64,000 bases of DNA from the NCBI GenBank assembly GCA_017163975.1, contig JAFFSR010000221.1, forward strand, positions 1,364,001-1,428,000, in the 5' to 3' direction. This document shows positions 24,955 to 37,180 of this stretch, in pieces. Each line of letters begins with the position of its first letter. Position 1 is the stretch's first letter. The translations under genes were made by a program, and so were the position numbers. This DNA comes from Anastatus disparis. Lineage: Eukaryota > Arthropoda > Insecta > Hymenoptera > Eupelmidae. The notes beneath the pieces were generated by a model. The model did no database searches. It saw nothing but the letters and a program-made list of their open reading frames with translations, and had not been told where the DNA came from.

Positions 24955-25165
24955 ATGTATAGAGGAATTCCATTGGTAAAATTACTATACTTCATTTTAG
25001 AGCAAGATTGATTTTGTATAAAAATCTCTATGTATGCGATAAAAATTGCTATATGCATGGTAAACCTGTCGTACATGTAAAATAAATTTTTCCATGAATT
25101 AATTAATTTTTACAATAAATATTTTAATCATGCATAATAATCTTTATAAAAAAATGGACTCAGCC
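24955..25165 (+). repeat. Dispersed repeat of about 220 bp, copy B
   Basis: Second copy of the repeat at 6574-6795, in the same orientation. It keeps GGTAAAATTACTATA, ATAAAAATTGCTA and AAAATAAATTTTTCCATG. The copies differ by many substitutions and small indels. Confidence 0.6.
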
Positions 25166-28080
25166 CTAATTTCACCCGAATAATTTGTTTGCGTTACAAA
25201 ATTAACAAATATCTCACATTGTTAAAGTGTAACTTGTGCGAATCCAAGGTATAAATTCCAATGTCCAAAAAAACAAAATAGCTCGTTCATCAAAACAAAA
25301 ATCAGAAAAAAAAAAAAAAAAAGGAAATGGGAGAGAAAAACAATCCTAGCCCTCTCTGAACCTATTTACTTGAAATCTCTTGTTTGGTTTTCTTTCTAAG
25401 CGCTTTATATATCTATATATCATAAGAGAGAGACTGTCTATCACGTTGAAATGAAAATTCGATTTTATTTCACAAAGTAAAGTTTTATCCGTGTATCAGA
25501 AATGGTTAGTGTAGTTAGTAGTTTATCAAGTTACTTTTTTTGGTATTTTTTAATCAAAAAATTTTACATTTTCAATATCTGTAATGCTTTTTTTTCTGCG
25601 AAATTTGATCAAATCAAAATACTATTTTTTGAGAATATTATTTTTATAAAAGAATTGAAAGTTTAGAAATTACTCAATTTTTTCTTAATGTAATAATAAA
25701 ATAATAAATAATTTAAAAGAAAAATTACAATGGATAAATAAAGCTTTAAAATTTTAATTATTATACGTAAAATCAAAATGTAGTTTGTCATATTTATGAT
25801 TTTAATAAGTAACAAAGATTATAAATTATCAGATTTCTCGTTCGCTTTTTGCTGTGGTATAACAGATCAAAGTGAGCTCAATTTTGCTTGAGGGGCTTTT
25901 TCCAAACGTTTTAAACTGTTTTTAAATACAATCAAAACGTTTTGATATACAAACAATTTTTAAAATGTTTTTCCTTACACAGCGTTAGCCATTTTTAGCG
26001 ATTTAATAGTTAGGCTAATGGATGCAATCCAAACATTATTTTAGTGGACAAAGACTGTTATTATTTGGGTCAACATTTAATGATGCCTCAAGGAAAAAAA
26101 ATAGACATCCTAATAAAAAAAAAAGTATTTATTGGTGTAGACAAATTTGTTCAGTTTCATTCCGTACGAGCTCATAACACTTGGCAAATTTATAAGACGA
26201 TTATCATTTCGAGCAAGTCGAACTAACGAAACGTTTAAGAGTAATATTTTTGTGACGCTTACGTGACTATTAGGCGAGGCTTATAGAGGGAGCTTATCGA
26301 GAGGCTTATCGTAGGGTTTGTACAGATTTATTTAGTCTATATTTGTTTAGTCAAACTAGAAAGGTCTTTATTGCTTATATGGGCACGGCTCGATAAGCCT
26401 TTCTACCCAAGGATAATGCCAATAATTTTAAAGCTTATTGAAATGTGCGCTCGACTTAACACTTGTATTTTAATGTTCTGCTAAGTTTGACGATACACCG
26501 ATGGTTTTGATTACATATTTTTTTTAGAATTTATTGAGGTTTTTGAAGCATTGTTGAAAAAATAAATGGAAATGATATTGATTTAGTTCAGTGGCACCTC
26601 TAAATTGTTCTATAAGTTCCTGCGAATTAATTCAGTCAAATCGAGTTTTTTAATTCTTATTTTGGTAATTCTTTGAAAGTAATTATTTTTCCTTCTCGAC
26701 ATATAAAGATCTTTACAAAAGATATTCAGAAATAATTTTATTTTTACTTACAGAGAAGGTACACACAAATTTTGACTTAATTTTTAGTTAGCGTATAGGT
26801 TTAATTACATTGATATACATGAATTTATATAAATCATTAATTTTTATTAAAATAGAGGCAATGAATAATTCAAAAATTTTTCTTTCATCTATTTGATATA
26901 AGGCTAAACTTGTTATTACAAGATGTAATTTCTTTTTCGAGTATCAATCATTACCATTGTGTAACTTTGCCAATTTATAATACTATTAACAATAAAATGA
27001 TTAGTCGTACCAACTTATGAATAGAAACATTAATCATATAAATTGTGCAGGATATATTTTAATTATCAACAAGTTTTCAAGAATATACAACTTTTATAAA
27101 ATTTTAAAAACATTGTGAATCTTTTCTCAAAAAATTAATGGTAAAAATCTATCATCATGATAAGTTTGTTTTCACTGATTTTGATAAAATAAGTAATGAA
27201 TAAGTAACGTAGAAATTAAAAATTAAAAATTTGGAATAATTAATTCGTAATAAAGTAAAACGTGACTATGGTTATTGAAATCAATGGTTTCAGTATATAA
27301 TTATTTAATACTTATTTTAATTAGGATATTAATTTCGCTTTAGCCAATGATTGTATCGGCAATTTACAACGCACTCGTGATTCCGTTCATAAACACGTTC
27401 TAATCGGGTATTCACTAAGAAAGGCAAATAATTTAATTTAATATATTTTTAAAATTTCTTACATATTGAATTTAAAATTATAGTCCGTAATATGTTGTAA
27501 AAAAATATCAAATTAATTAAAAATTACAATTTTTCAATAAATTACATTATATTAAACTGGAAGCCATCATAATGAGGCATAGGAGCGCGCTTAGAATTGC
27601 TAGTTAATTAAATAAATGATTTTAATAAAAATTATTTACTCTACGAATTGTAGATGAATAAATGATTCGTAAAAAATCTTCGAATAAAAATATTCTTATA
27701 CGCATGGTGTACTTTCAAAAAAAAAGTATTGAAATCCAAACAAGTAAAAAAGTTTTTCCCATGATTGACGCGAACACTTAAGTGTCTACGTGTGAAAAAT
27801 GCATTAGTATGATGAAATTCCTCAAACTTATTTACGCTAGCCCTCCTGTCCAAAAAAAAAGAAAATATCTAAAATCTACTTTCATATCTCCGTCAAATTT
27901 CAATCCACTCATGGTTTTTCAAACCCACGTACCGAGCCCTTCAATCATCAACCTTCCAAAAAAGAAAAGAAAAAAAAAGATAAATTCGAAAAGAAAAGGA
28001 AAAAACAAAATATTGCGAGAAAAGGGTAATCTTTGTAAGAATTTCATTGCGTTACAATCAATCCTTTTCACAATCACACA
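25166..28080. other. Mostly AT-rich non-coding stretch
   Basis: One small patch at 26273-26320 repeats a GAGGCTTAT(C/A)G-type word three times, and its complement CTCGATAAGCC occurs at 26389-26401. No gene is recognised. A 101-codon frame at 27782-28087 is Lys-rich simple sequence. Confidence 0.5.
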
Positions 28081-28560
28081 TCCATAGTCCAAGTCTATTA
28101 TCTGCACGTCGTATGGAATAAGCTATATACGCTCGCTGTACGCCTACCACGTATACCAAATCAACTTGGCAATTACCTCGTTAGATTCATACAGTTCAAT
28201 TAAGTCCGGTGAACCTTGACGAGCCACGTCCAATTAAGCTTTCTTGCGTAAATTTAATTGACTTTTATCTCCCTCTCTCTCTCTCTATAGATATGTTATA
28301 GCCTATGTATACTGATATATATGGATAGAAAACGCAGAAAGATATACTAAAGTGTTACAAAATGTTTCGAGAATTGGTCTTTCTAGTCTTTGCTTTAACT
28401 CCAGAGACAAGAGTTAGTCTTAGAGACTAAAGTTTTAGGGGGTGGAAGGGGGAGGGGGGGGGGGTAAGGGAGGAAGCGCCGCTGTAGAAAGCTCCATGAG
28501 ACAGATTACGTGGGTGCTGAAAGTGGCGTCGTACTGTAAGCCGATTTAATGGTAAAATTT
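28081..28560. promoter_or_regulatory. Possible regulatory island with homeodomain-type sites
   Basis: A higher-complexity segment carries several NK/Antennapedia-type cores: GCAATTACC near 28169, TCAATTAAGT at 28196-28205, CAATTAAG at 28231-28238 and TTAATTGA near 28254. A CT block and a G-rich run follow. Site clustering suggests an enhancer, but AT-rich DNA yields such cores by chance, so this is only a candidate. Confidence 0.25.
28438..28473 (+). other. G-rich run with quadruplex potential
   Basis: Five G-tracts (5, 5, 11, 3 and 2 bases) separated by loops of 1-5 bases, in a window where G-runs are otherwise rare. It meets the usual four-tract rule for an intramolecular G-quadruplex. A single-nucleotide repeat expansion is the simpler origin. 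Confidence 0.6.
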
Positions 28561-30349
28561 TTTGAAGGAAGATGGTTGAGAATAGGTTTTCTTTTTTTTT
28601 TTTCAACGTTTTCTTTTTTTTTCATTCAAGCTGAGTCAGACAAAGTGCTTGGATAGTAAAAGGAAATACGCTTTAGTTCTGATTTGAGTTTGGATAAATT
28701 TTGTTCGTTTCCTTTATTTCTTTTTATTAAAAAAAAAAAAGTCTTTTCGAAAATAAACGTTATCGGTCTTTGCTATTTTTCCACGACAAAATTTCATTAT
28801 TGTCTTTGCCTGTTTTTTTTTTAACGAAAAATAGTATTTTCAGCTAATGTGATTCTACATGTTAATTACTTTATCGAAAATTCAAGACTATTTCATCGTT
28901 GTCAGTTTATTAAAGGCATAACTTAGTAATCATAAGTTTTTTTTTGCGTTGTAATTTGACGAGTTTGTTAACTACTCTGAATCAGTTTACCCTCAAGGCA
29001 CAAAGCACTCCTGTAATCTGATGTAACAAACTTATATGAACTATCTAAAGCTATTAAATTTTGTTTTAGTCTCAATTTATTTTTATTTATTACTATAATT
29101 TAATATTATTTCTGATGCACTATTTTTAAGCTTAAAAATTTAATTTATTAATATCATAATTTTGATTAATTATTTACTATTCATTGTATATAATTAAAAA
29201 AGTTACCTATGTTTTATAAAGTAATAAAATTCTTTTCATTTTATTAAATAAAAAAATATATGAACTGTAGATATTCAATCATAAAAGATATTTTCGAAGT
29301 AAATTTTCTTCAGAAGTTGAAAATTTTTGTTTTAAAGCATAGCTCAATTGAAGTAGTAAGATACAAAAAGGTCTGCTTTCATTCACGCGAACGTAAAAAG
29401 GTAGCAGAAAACCCTTCTTAAAAACAACATTAAATATCTTTTAGTTAGACCCTTACATACAAGCTAAAAAAAAAGCAAAGAAATAAAAAAAAAAAAAATA
29501 AAACACAACTTGGCCTTAAATAAAAAAAAAAATAAAAAAAAATCGAAGACGCAAAAATAAAGTTTGTCTTTTTTTTTCCTTGTCTTCCCTCATGTCCCAT
29601 ACTTTATCTCTAAAGCAGAGAACTTTGAACTTGGTTCTTCTCTTTACAGGTCGTCGCCTACACATTGGAGAGAAAGCGCGGCAAAGAGTTAACAAGTATA
29701 AGCGAGAGCTACGAAGATTCTTCGGACACACTGTCCTTTTCTCTTTCTCTTCTCCTCTGCGCTTTCTCTCTTCCAAAACTCCTATACCCTTTTCCTTTTG
29801 TGTCAAGCTTTATATGGGAGGGGGTGGCGAAGAAAGGAAGAGGACGAGGGAAAAGCGAAAGGCAAGGCTCTTTGCTTATTTAGATGCGGAGTATGGGTAT
29901 AAGAGAAAGAGAAAGACGGGGAGCGAAGTTTTGGACGAGGTATGTTTTTGATCTTGAATGTTGTGCAGTGTCCACGACAGTAGGGAGGTTACGGAGGAGT
30001 AAAACTGGCCGTAGCTTTTAAACTAAAAGGGATACGATATAAGACTGATGAAAATAGTTGGCATATAAAGGGGCAATGAAAGATGTGTCTAACAATGTAA
30101 GAAAGGATAGTCTGAATAATTTTTAAACAAATGAAGGTATGTTTATTTATGTTAGAAAATAAATACAAATTTTACATATTCATGTAATCATCTCATTTTA
30201 TACATGTCGTTGACTGTATTTAGTTAATCTAGTAGTTAAACGTCTTTTAACAAAAATTTATTATAATTAATTTAAAGCAAATCGAACAATTGGAAATAAT
30301 CAAAAAAATTCAAACGCAATTTAACATAATCAGGAAAAATTTTCACACT
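28561..30349. other. Non-coding stretch ending in a GA/CT island
   Basis: AT-rich up to 29460, then purine and pyrimidine blocks mixed with more complex sequence at 29560-30060. Overlapping open frames of 123 (+), 96 (-) and 72 (+) codons in the island are typical shadows of simple sequence. Confidence 0.45.
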
Positions 30350-30553
30350 GAGGTCGTCAATGGCTCACTCGTTAGAGCGATGGATTCATAATCTCGAGGT
30401 TTCGAGTTCGAATCCCGCTCTCTGCTGATTTATACAAGCACCACTGTGCGTTACATGCGCTTTGTTCTCAAACTCACTGACGACCTCCGTCGCTAATTAG
30501 CATCGAAATGATAATAAAATACAGCGACATTAAATAAAATTAAAAAAAAAACA
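30350..30553 (+). mobile_element. tRNA-derived SINE, copy 3
   Basis: Full-length plus-strand copy. It carries GGCTCACTCGTTAGAGCG, the B box AGTTCGAATCC, an intact interior CACTGACGACCTC, and a tail ACATTAAATAAAATT followed by an A-run. No clear flanking duplication. Confidence 0.88.
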
Positions 30554-33154
30554 ATCCCATATTGCATTATTATTATTACGAACATTTTTTACCAACATAA
30601 AATTTGTAAATAACATTTGTCACTCTACAAAGCAAAAAAAAAAAAATACTAAATTTTCCATTTTTTTTTTTTTTTTGCCTCTTTGTCTTAAATTTTATAA
30701 AAAACAACTTTTTAGATCAAGATACTTGTAAAAAAAGTAAAAGTTGCAGCGTATAGAATAAATTAATAAAAGACATATACGTTCATTAGCTTAAAATAAT
30801 ACTGATTAAAAAAGTAAATTAAATTACTTCAAGCATAAAAGTTGTTATCAAAGTGTCTAACCACGTCGAGTTAAGCGCGATCTAAATATTTAAAATAATT
30901 AGTTACCTATCAACCGACACGACATAATAAACTTTACAGATTTTAAAATCCAGCTTCGATGCAAAAAGTCATTATCATTATATTTGACCTGATTTAAACT
31001 TCAAAAGTTTTACGAGGACGCAAATTAAAGTTTAAGAATCGTACGATTTACTTCGAATGTATTTTCAATTTTAAGTACATGTTGTGTATTCATTATTCAA
31101 ATTAAAAGTTATAAATTGATGTGAACGCTTTAGCAATAATGAAATACTAATTGGATAATACGAAACACGTTAAAAAGAAATATTGATAAAGTAAAGTTTG
31201 AGTTTTCGTTAAAATTACAATAATTGCAGCGTCGTATAGGTAATATTGTTACAAGACCTATTGTTACAAGGTGTTAATTTTCGTCAATAATTAATACCTA
31301 AAATTTAATCAATAAACCAACCCTAGAGCTAAAATTTTCCAGACAAGCATTGATGGGTTTTACAAAGACTCTTGTTAGTTTAATATCATGTAATTATACG
31401 CTCTTTTCATTAGGCGGTTAGAAATTTTCTTAAAGAGGCTATATAATAGGAAAATGTTTAGTATGCCCGGCATGCGTTTGATTAGATCACCCAATGGTAT
31501 ATACAACTTTGTGCGTTGTATCCTAACGTAACGCGATCAAAGTTTAATCAATGGCGCGAATAGCTTCAATGTGCAACCAATCAATTTATTTTTACTTTAA
31601 GGGTTTGGAAAAGTTGAACGCTCTTTAAAATTAATAAAAAAAAAAACAATTTTGATATGTTGAGACGTCCAGAAAAATCGATAGAGACGTGTAGCTAAAA
31701 ATTTTGTCAAACGTTCTAAATGAAGTTTTAATTTTCTTGTTTTTGACGACAGTGGATTAAATGTTATTAAATTGATTATATATCAGTCAGTATAAAAGCT
31801 GCATAATTATTCACTTGAAAAGTGTTAATTAATAAAATATGATAAGAAACTTGTAACAATATTATTTCAATAAATATTAATTTGAACATCATGCTGCTAA
31901 CAACTTTACTTAATAACATTTCCTTATTAATTTTGAAAGGCATATTTATAACTTTTACAAGAAAGTAACTATAATTCTTGTTGTTAAACTCTTATAAAAA
32001 TTAACACAATAAATTAAATAAAATTTCGTAAATAATTATGTTCAATTATTTTCAATTGAAAACGATTATTTGAAATTAAAACATCATTCAAATTATACAA
32101 ACACGTATAATACAAATAGTACTTTTGGGGTATCCAAATATTCTATAATTTATGCTAGGTAGCTATGACTGGCAATTAAACAGAGACAATTGAGAGACCG
32201 TACAGCGTGTATAGGAGTAAAGTACATTTCAAGTGAAGAATTAATAAGAATTACTCTTGTTATCACGTAAATTAATATTTATTTAATATTTCAGTAATAG
32301 TTTGAATACTTATGTATAATTTTATTTGTGAACTGAAATGGTTAACCGAAAATCTAATCTTATATAACTGTTTAGAACATGATCTTTTAATAATTTTATA
32401 TCTTTTTAGGATGGATTTAATGAGAATAAAAAAGTGATAAATAGTTTCATATTTTCATAAGAGTATGAATGGCGTTGGATAGTCAAAAACTAAGCATAAT
32501 TATTTGTAGCAAAAGGTGTATAGACTTATTATAAATAGTAAATAAATTTAGAATTATATAATCTTCTTAAATAAAGATTTTACAAGTATTGAGAGTATTT
32601 GAAAATTTTTAAAAATCAATTATTAAAAACTCTTTATTCGATAATCCTATTTAAAAACAATGTTTATCAGTTCATAAATATCATCGATATTTTTTATGAC
32701 TGTTGACACAATAAGAATTACAATTGGTAAAATTTAAAATATTATTGATCGATGGTTCATAAGTTCATAGATTAATTAATAATAAAATATGTAATAATAA
32801 TAATAATTTTACTGTCCTAGTTGATCGACGACTTTCATAAAAGACAACCTAATACAGCTAACTCAAGCAATCGATGAAAGTTAGTAAAACCACTATTAAT
32901 GAGCAACTTTGAAACTCCATCAAAAGCATGAGACGTACCTGATAAGGCACTTATACCATCTATTTCAAGCTTTGTTACTAAGTAAATATTATAATAATTT
33001 TAATTTGGAAATGTTACATTCATCATGAATTTCATATTTCTTTGTCAGCTAATGAACATATTGTCATATTCTTTTAATCATCGGTAGTACAAAAAATAAA
33101 AGAGTGCGAAAAATTGTGTTCAATAGAATTTGCAAAAAAGATCGGTGCATTTGT
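30554..33154. other. AT-rich non-coding stretch with one complex patch
   Basis: No gene is recognised. The segment 31400-31610 stands out by composition and carries a TCF-type GATCAAAG (31535-31542) and PBC/Hox-like TGATTAGAT (31479) and TAATCAATGG (31545). These may be regulatory sites, on weak evidence. Confidence 0.35.
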
Positions 33155-33253
33155 TCGAAAGAGGATGATTCTCGCATGGGTATTTTTGTCGCCCGAGCGA
33201 AGAGAGAACTATATCCGTGCGAGAATCGCTCACTTTACACACTTGCATAAAAA
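33155..33253. repeat. Hairpin with GTCGCCCGAGCGAAG core
   Basis: Arms GATTCTCGCATGG (33167-33179) and CCGTGCGAGAATC (33215-33227) pair with one mismatch. Between them is GTCGCCCGAGCGAAG, and the right flank is TTTACACACTTGCATAA. The same core and a similar TTACACA flank occur in both terminal hairpins of the compound element at 49140-50235, so this is probably a worn relative. Confidence 0.5.
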
Positions 33254-36200
33254 TATACTAAAAAATAATTAAAGGAACTCAACAAGGTCCTTACAGTGGT
33301 GAATGACAATAGATTATGTTTATTTCCTTGAAATATTATACATGTACTGAAGATGACGCCTTTTGAAGCATCTAAAATATTCCGTGGGTATAAAAAAAAA
33401 ACTTTTTACACCTTATAAAAAAAGGCTATTCTGAAAAATTATCGGTAATCAGCGAATAAAATACAAATCTCCGCTGTAATAAAGCTCATTACGTTACTTG
33501 AGCTTTTCAAAAAGCTACTCCTAATAAATAAATTACAAAGCATAAGAAAAAAGAAATAAGAATATAAAAAACGTAAGATAATACTTCCTCTAATATGCGT
33601 AAATGTAAAGTAATTACGTGCGTAACTGCTATCGTAGTGGGTTAGTAGTTTAAGCGAGTAATTTACGTAACCCCAGCATTCTAACGGTACGAAAGGAGAT
33701 ACTTTGTTTGAAACTGAGAGTATCGAGTCATATTAAAGCTCTCTATATTAGTCTGCTCTCTCTCTCTTTCTCTTCTACCGAACTGCAGTCTTACGCTTAC
33801 CTAGCACATTCTCAACAAGTATAGATACTATAACTTGCTAATAACTCATTATATATCAAGAACTCCAATGAATTTGAATTATGGAGAAATACTTTTAAAA
33901 GAGTAATTAGCTTAAAATTTTGATAAGTCAAGAGGGTTCATTTTACATTAAAACTATCGAAAAAAAAAGATAAACTTTCTCCGTTTTCATTAATTATATA
34001 CATATCCTCGTTAATTTAACTTTCCATCCTCTAGCGCGACTATTAAAGCTTCAGCAGTATATAGCACGAGCATTCATATGGTTGAGTGCAGGAAAGATGT
34101 CAAAGGATGAATTGTAAGTGTAAATGTAATGAAGTTATTCTAGTGATAATAGTAAGAAAAGACACTCCACGTAAGAGGTTAAGCTCTGCGCAATTAAACG
34201 ACACCTCTTAAGTAGTTTTTAGTTTAATTCAGGTCAGGCCAGAAAAAAAGTACAGTCTGCAAAGATTTTTTAAGTTTCTGTACTCTTATTATTGCTTATT
34301 TTGTATTATTTTCTTATGAATTAAGTATCCTCATCATAATATCAATTGTTCATCTTTATATGGAAAATTTTAATTTTCTTTTTAACCCATCAAATTTGAG
34401 ACAAAACCTTTCCCTACTTGAAAAGTGAAAATATATTTCATATAAACGACATATTTTGAGCTCATCTAGTCTCCGGATGCACCTAGATGAGATTAAGGGC
34501 ATAAAAAATCTGTAAGTCCATTTTATGGAATACGACACATAAACTTCTCTATGGATGCCCTATAAACCAGCCACTCATATGAAAATATAAAAAGCATAAA
34601 ATTATAATATTTTAACCTATTTACAAGAATCCCTTACTTAGATAACGCTAAAATGGCCTATAATTTTTCCACACGAAGAAAATGTTACACAAAATTGTTT
34701 GTACTTTTTAAAACGTCTGTACGAAATAGAAGAAAATTGAAATTAAAACATTTTGCAAGGTAAACGTGTTCCTCTCTGTCTATCCGTTCACACTGATCAC
34801 TTACAATTGTCCAATATTTGAATACGAAATTTGATTGTTAACTTTGAACTTTATGTGTCATATACGGCCATATGCGAGCGTATAACGGTATAATAGGAAA
34901 CGATAGTTGCTCTCCGATTAAGCAAGCTGTTGTGATAATCTCATAAAATTTTTATGGCTACGATTGAATTGAATTTCATTTCAATGCGCAGTGGTACGTT
35001 CAAGGTGAAAAGTGATCAGTATGTAAATTACATTAGATCGCTGTGTATTGATATTATAATCATCCTTACAAGTCAGGCCATATATTGATCAAGCAATGCA
35101 ACAAGTTGCTTTTGTTTATTTCCACGATGGGATTTGTAGCTTCGAGTTAACAAATATTTTGGTTATGTCCTGTCAAAGATTGATTGACGAAATATACGTA
35201 AATAAATAAATGAATAGATATATTGTTTATAAATATTTTTTGTTTAATTTATTTCTTATATTATTGGCTTTCATATCAACCAACGTCTGTAACATTTCGA
35301 TAAACTATTTGCAGATAATCAAATGTGATAATCAAATTGTCAACCAAATACAAACATTCGATTCCTGTATTGCCTAATAGATTTTAGATATCGGCTAATA
35401 GATTCATTGTCGTCGTAAGAAAGCTTTGGCTAAATAGTATTTTCAATGTGTAATAAAACTGATAACGATTTTTCAAACAATTCCCTACTAATTAGATGTA
35501 TAACTTAATAAACGAATTGTTAAATGTGGTTGAAATCTTTATAATTATTAAATAGTCTTTTATTCCCAACTTAAAAGTAACAACCGCTTTATTAAATCGA
35601 AAAGTGAAATTCTGTCTAAAATTAACAGGCAATAATGTGGCACTTTACTACCCACTAATTTAGCGGATGATATTACTACTCGCTGAAGTAGAGATAATAA
35701 TATTGAATAGGTTACTAAAAAATTCATACTAAATTATTTAATAAATTTTAAAAAATTATTTTAAAAAATTAAATAATTTTAAACTTAAACACAAAATAAA
35801 AATGTATTTAAGCACCTGAATGTTAATAAATTATAAAAGATTATTTCAAAAATTTCATATTTCCACAATGAAACATGTTATTTATTTATAAATAATACAT
35901 ATTTTATGCGTAACATATAATAATTATTAAAATAAATTTATAAATGAAATTTTAAAAATATTTTAAAAATTCAGAGAATTATGATGAATAAAAATTTTAA
36001 AAACTTTGAATTCTCGTAAACTTAATCACCAAGAAGAATTTATTTACAAATATAATAAAAATTGGAATCCAATTAATATTTAATGAAATGCTTATACCTT
36101 TGATATAGTCTACATATAGACTGTGAAATTATCTTCACCAACTTTGACTTTTTAACCTTTTCATTATTCTCATTACTTGAAGTAGCTACAATTACTTTAG

Positions 36201-36360
36201 TAATTTGATTACTAATCTTTCTTCTTTGATTTGTTAATTCCTCGATACGAAAAAGAACAAAAAGGCAAATGTAAACGACCAACAGGTGACATCGCCACCA
36301 TCATTACTGTAGAAAATTTGAAAAGAATTTAATTATTTCTTATTAAGACTATCCTTTTTA
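33254..36360. other. Non-coding stretch
   Basis: No gene is recognised. Parts (33560-33850 and 34840-35190) are less AT-biased and include words such as TTTTATGGC and GATTGATTGACG that resemble Hox/PBC sites. This could be regulatory DNA but is not demonstrable here. Confidence 0.4.
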
Positions 36361-36520
36361 AGTTAATAAAGTAGTCACAGTTGAAATAAGAATAAAGCAC
36401 TATATAAAACACGAAAAAATAGCCCATTTCTACTTCGTATAATAACGACTCTTGAAAAATATATACGACTTTACTCCCTAGTTGTATAATGTACCATTAA
36501 TCTCAGTTCAACAATAATTT
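36361..36520 (+). repeat. Dispersed repeat pair, copy A
   Basis: Aligns with 37028-37180: AATAAAGTAG, AAGCACTATA and AAACACGAAA with the later ACGACTTTACTCCCTAGTTG. The copies are diverged. The element class is unknown. Confidence 0.4.
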
Positions 36521-37027
36521 CTATTTATTAACTGGAAAAGCTGTCTCGAAATGAGACATCTCAAATGGAAGAAAAATACTATCAAAAGAGTAAGATTCTA
36601 CTTTTCTCCGTCAAAGTAGAGAATAAAGTATCTTATAAAAAATTAAATAATTTAAAAATCAATTTGAAATTCTCATAATTAACATCATTTTTATTGATTT
36701 TAAAATACTAAATATTTTGTTTGTAACTTTTAATATTTATCAATTTACATCTATACTTGGAGCTTTTAAAACTAGATTAAAAATTTACTAAATTTGAATA
36801 CGAGCTAATTTTAAACCATTTAAATTCTTTTGAATTATTAAAAACAATATTAGATACCATTTAAATGTAATGTATAAAATGAGACTCTATTTTGATAATA
36901 GGTCTAATATATTTTTCATATCCAAAGTTAACAGCGAAGTTATTTTCTCTAATTAAGATATTTCTTTTTTCGTTTCTATTTTGCACGGTTAATTATACTC
37001 AATTACACTTGGACCCACTTTTTTTTA

Positions 37028-37180
37028 AGTTTATAAAGTAGCTGCTGTTAAACTGGGAGTAAAACACTATAACAGCGAAACAAAGTCGATTTCTTCCTTG
37101 GGTGATCACGCAAATTTCACCCAAGGGATAAACACGATTTTACTTCCTCGTTGCACAGCGGGCTATTAAATTTTATTTTT
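37028..37180 (+). repeat. Dispersed repeat pair, copy B, with internal hairpin
   Basis: Diverged copy of 36361-36520. It contains a perfect 10-bp stem (CCTTGGGTGA at 37096-37105, TCACCCAAGG at 37117-37126) with an 11-base loop that is not obvious in copy A. Confidence 0.45.

Noticed and set aside
27782..28087. 101-codon Lys-rich open frame
   Set aside because: Its core is an A-rich run and it has no recognisable domain.
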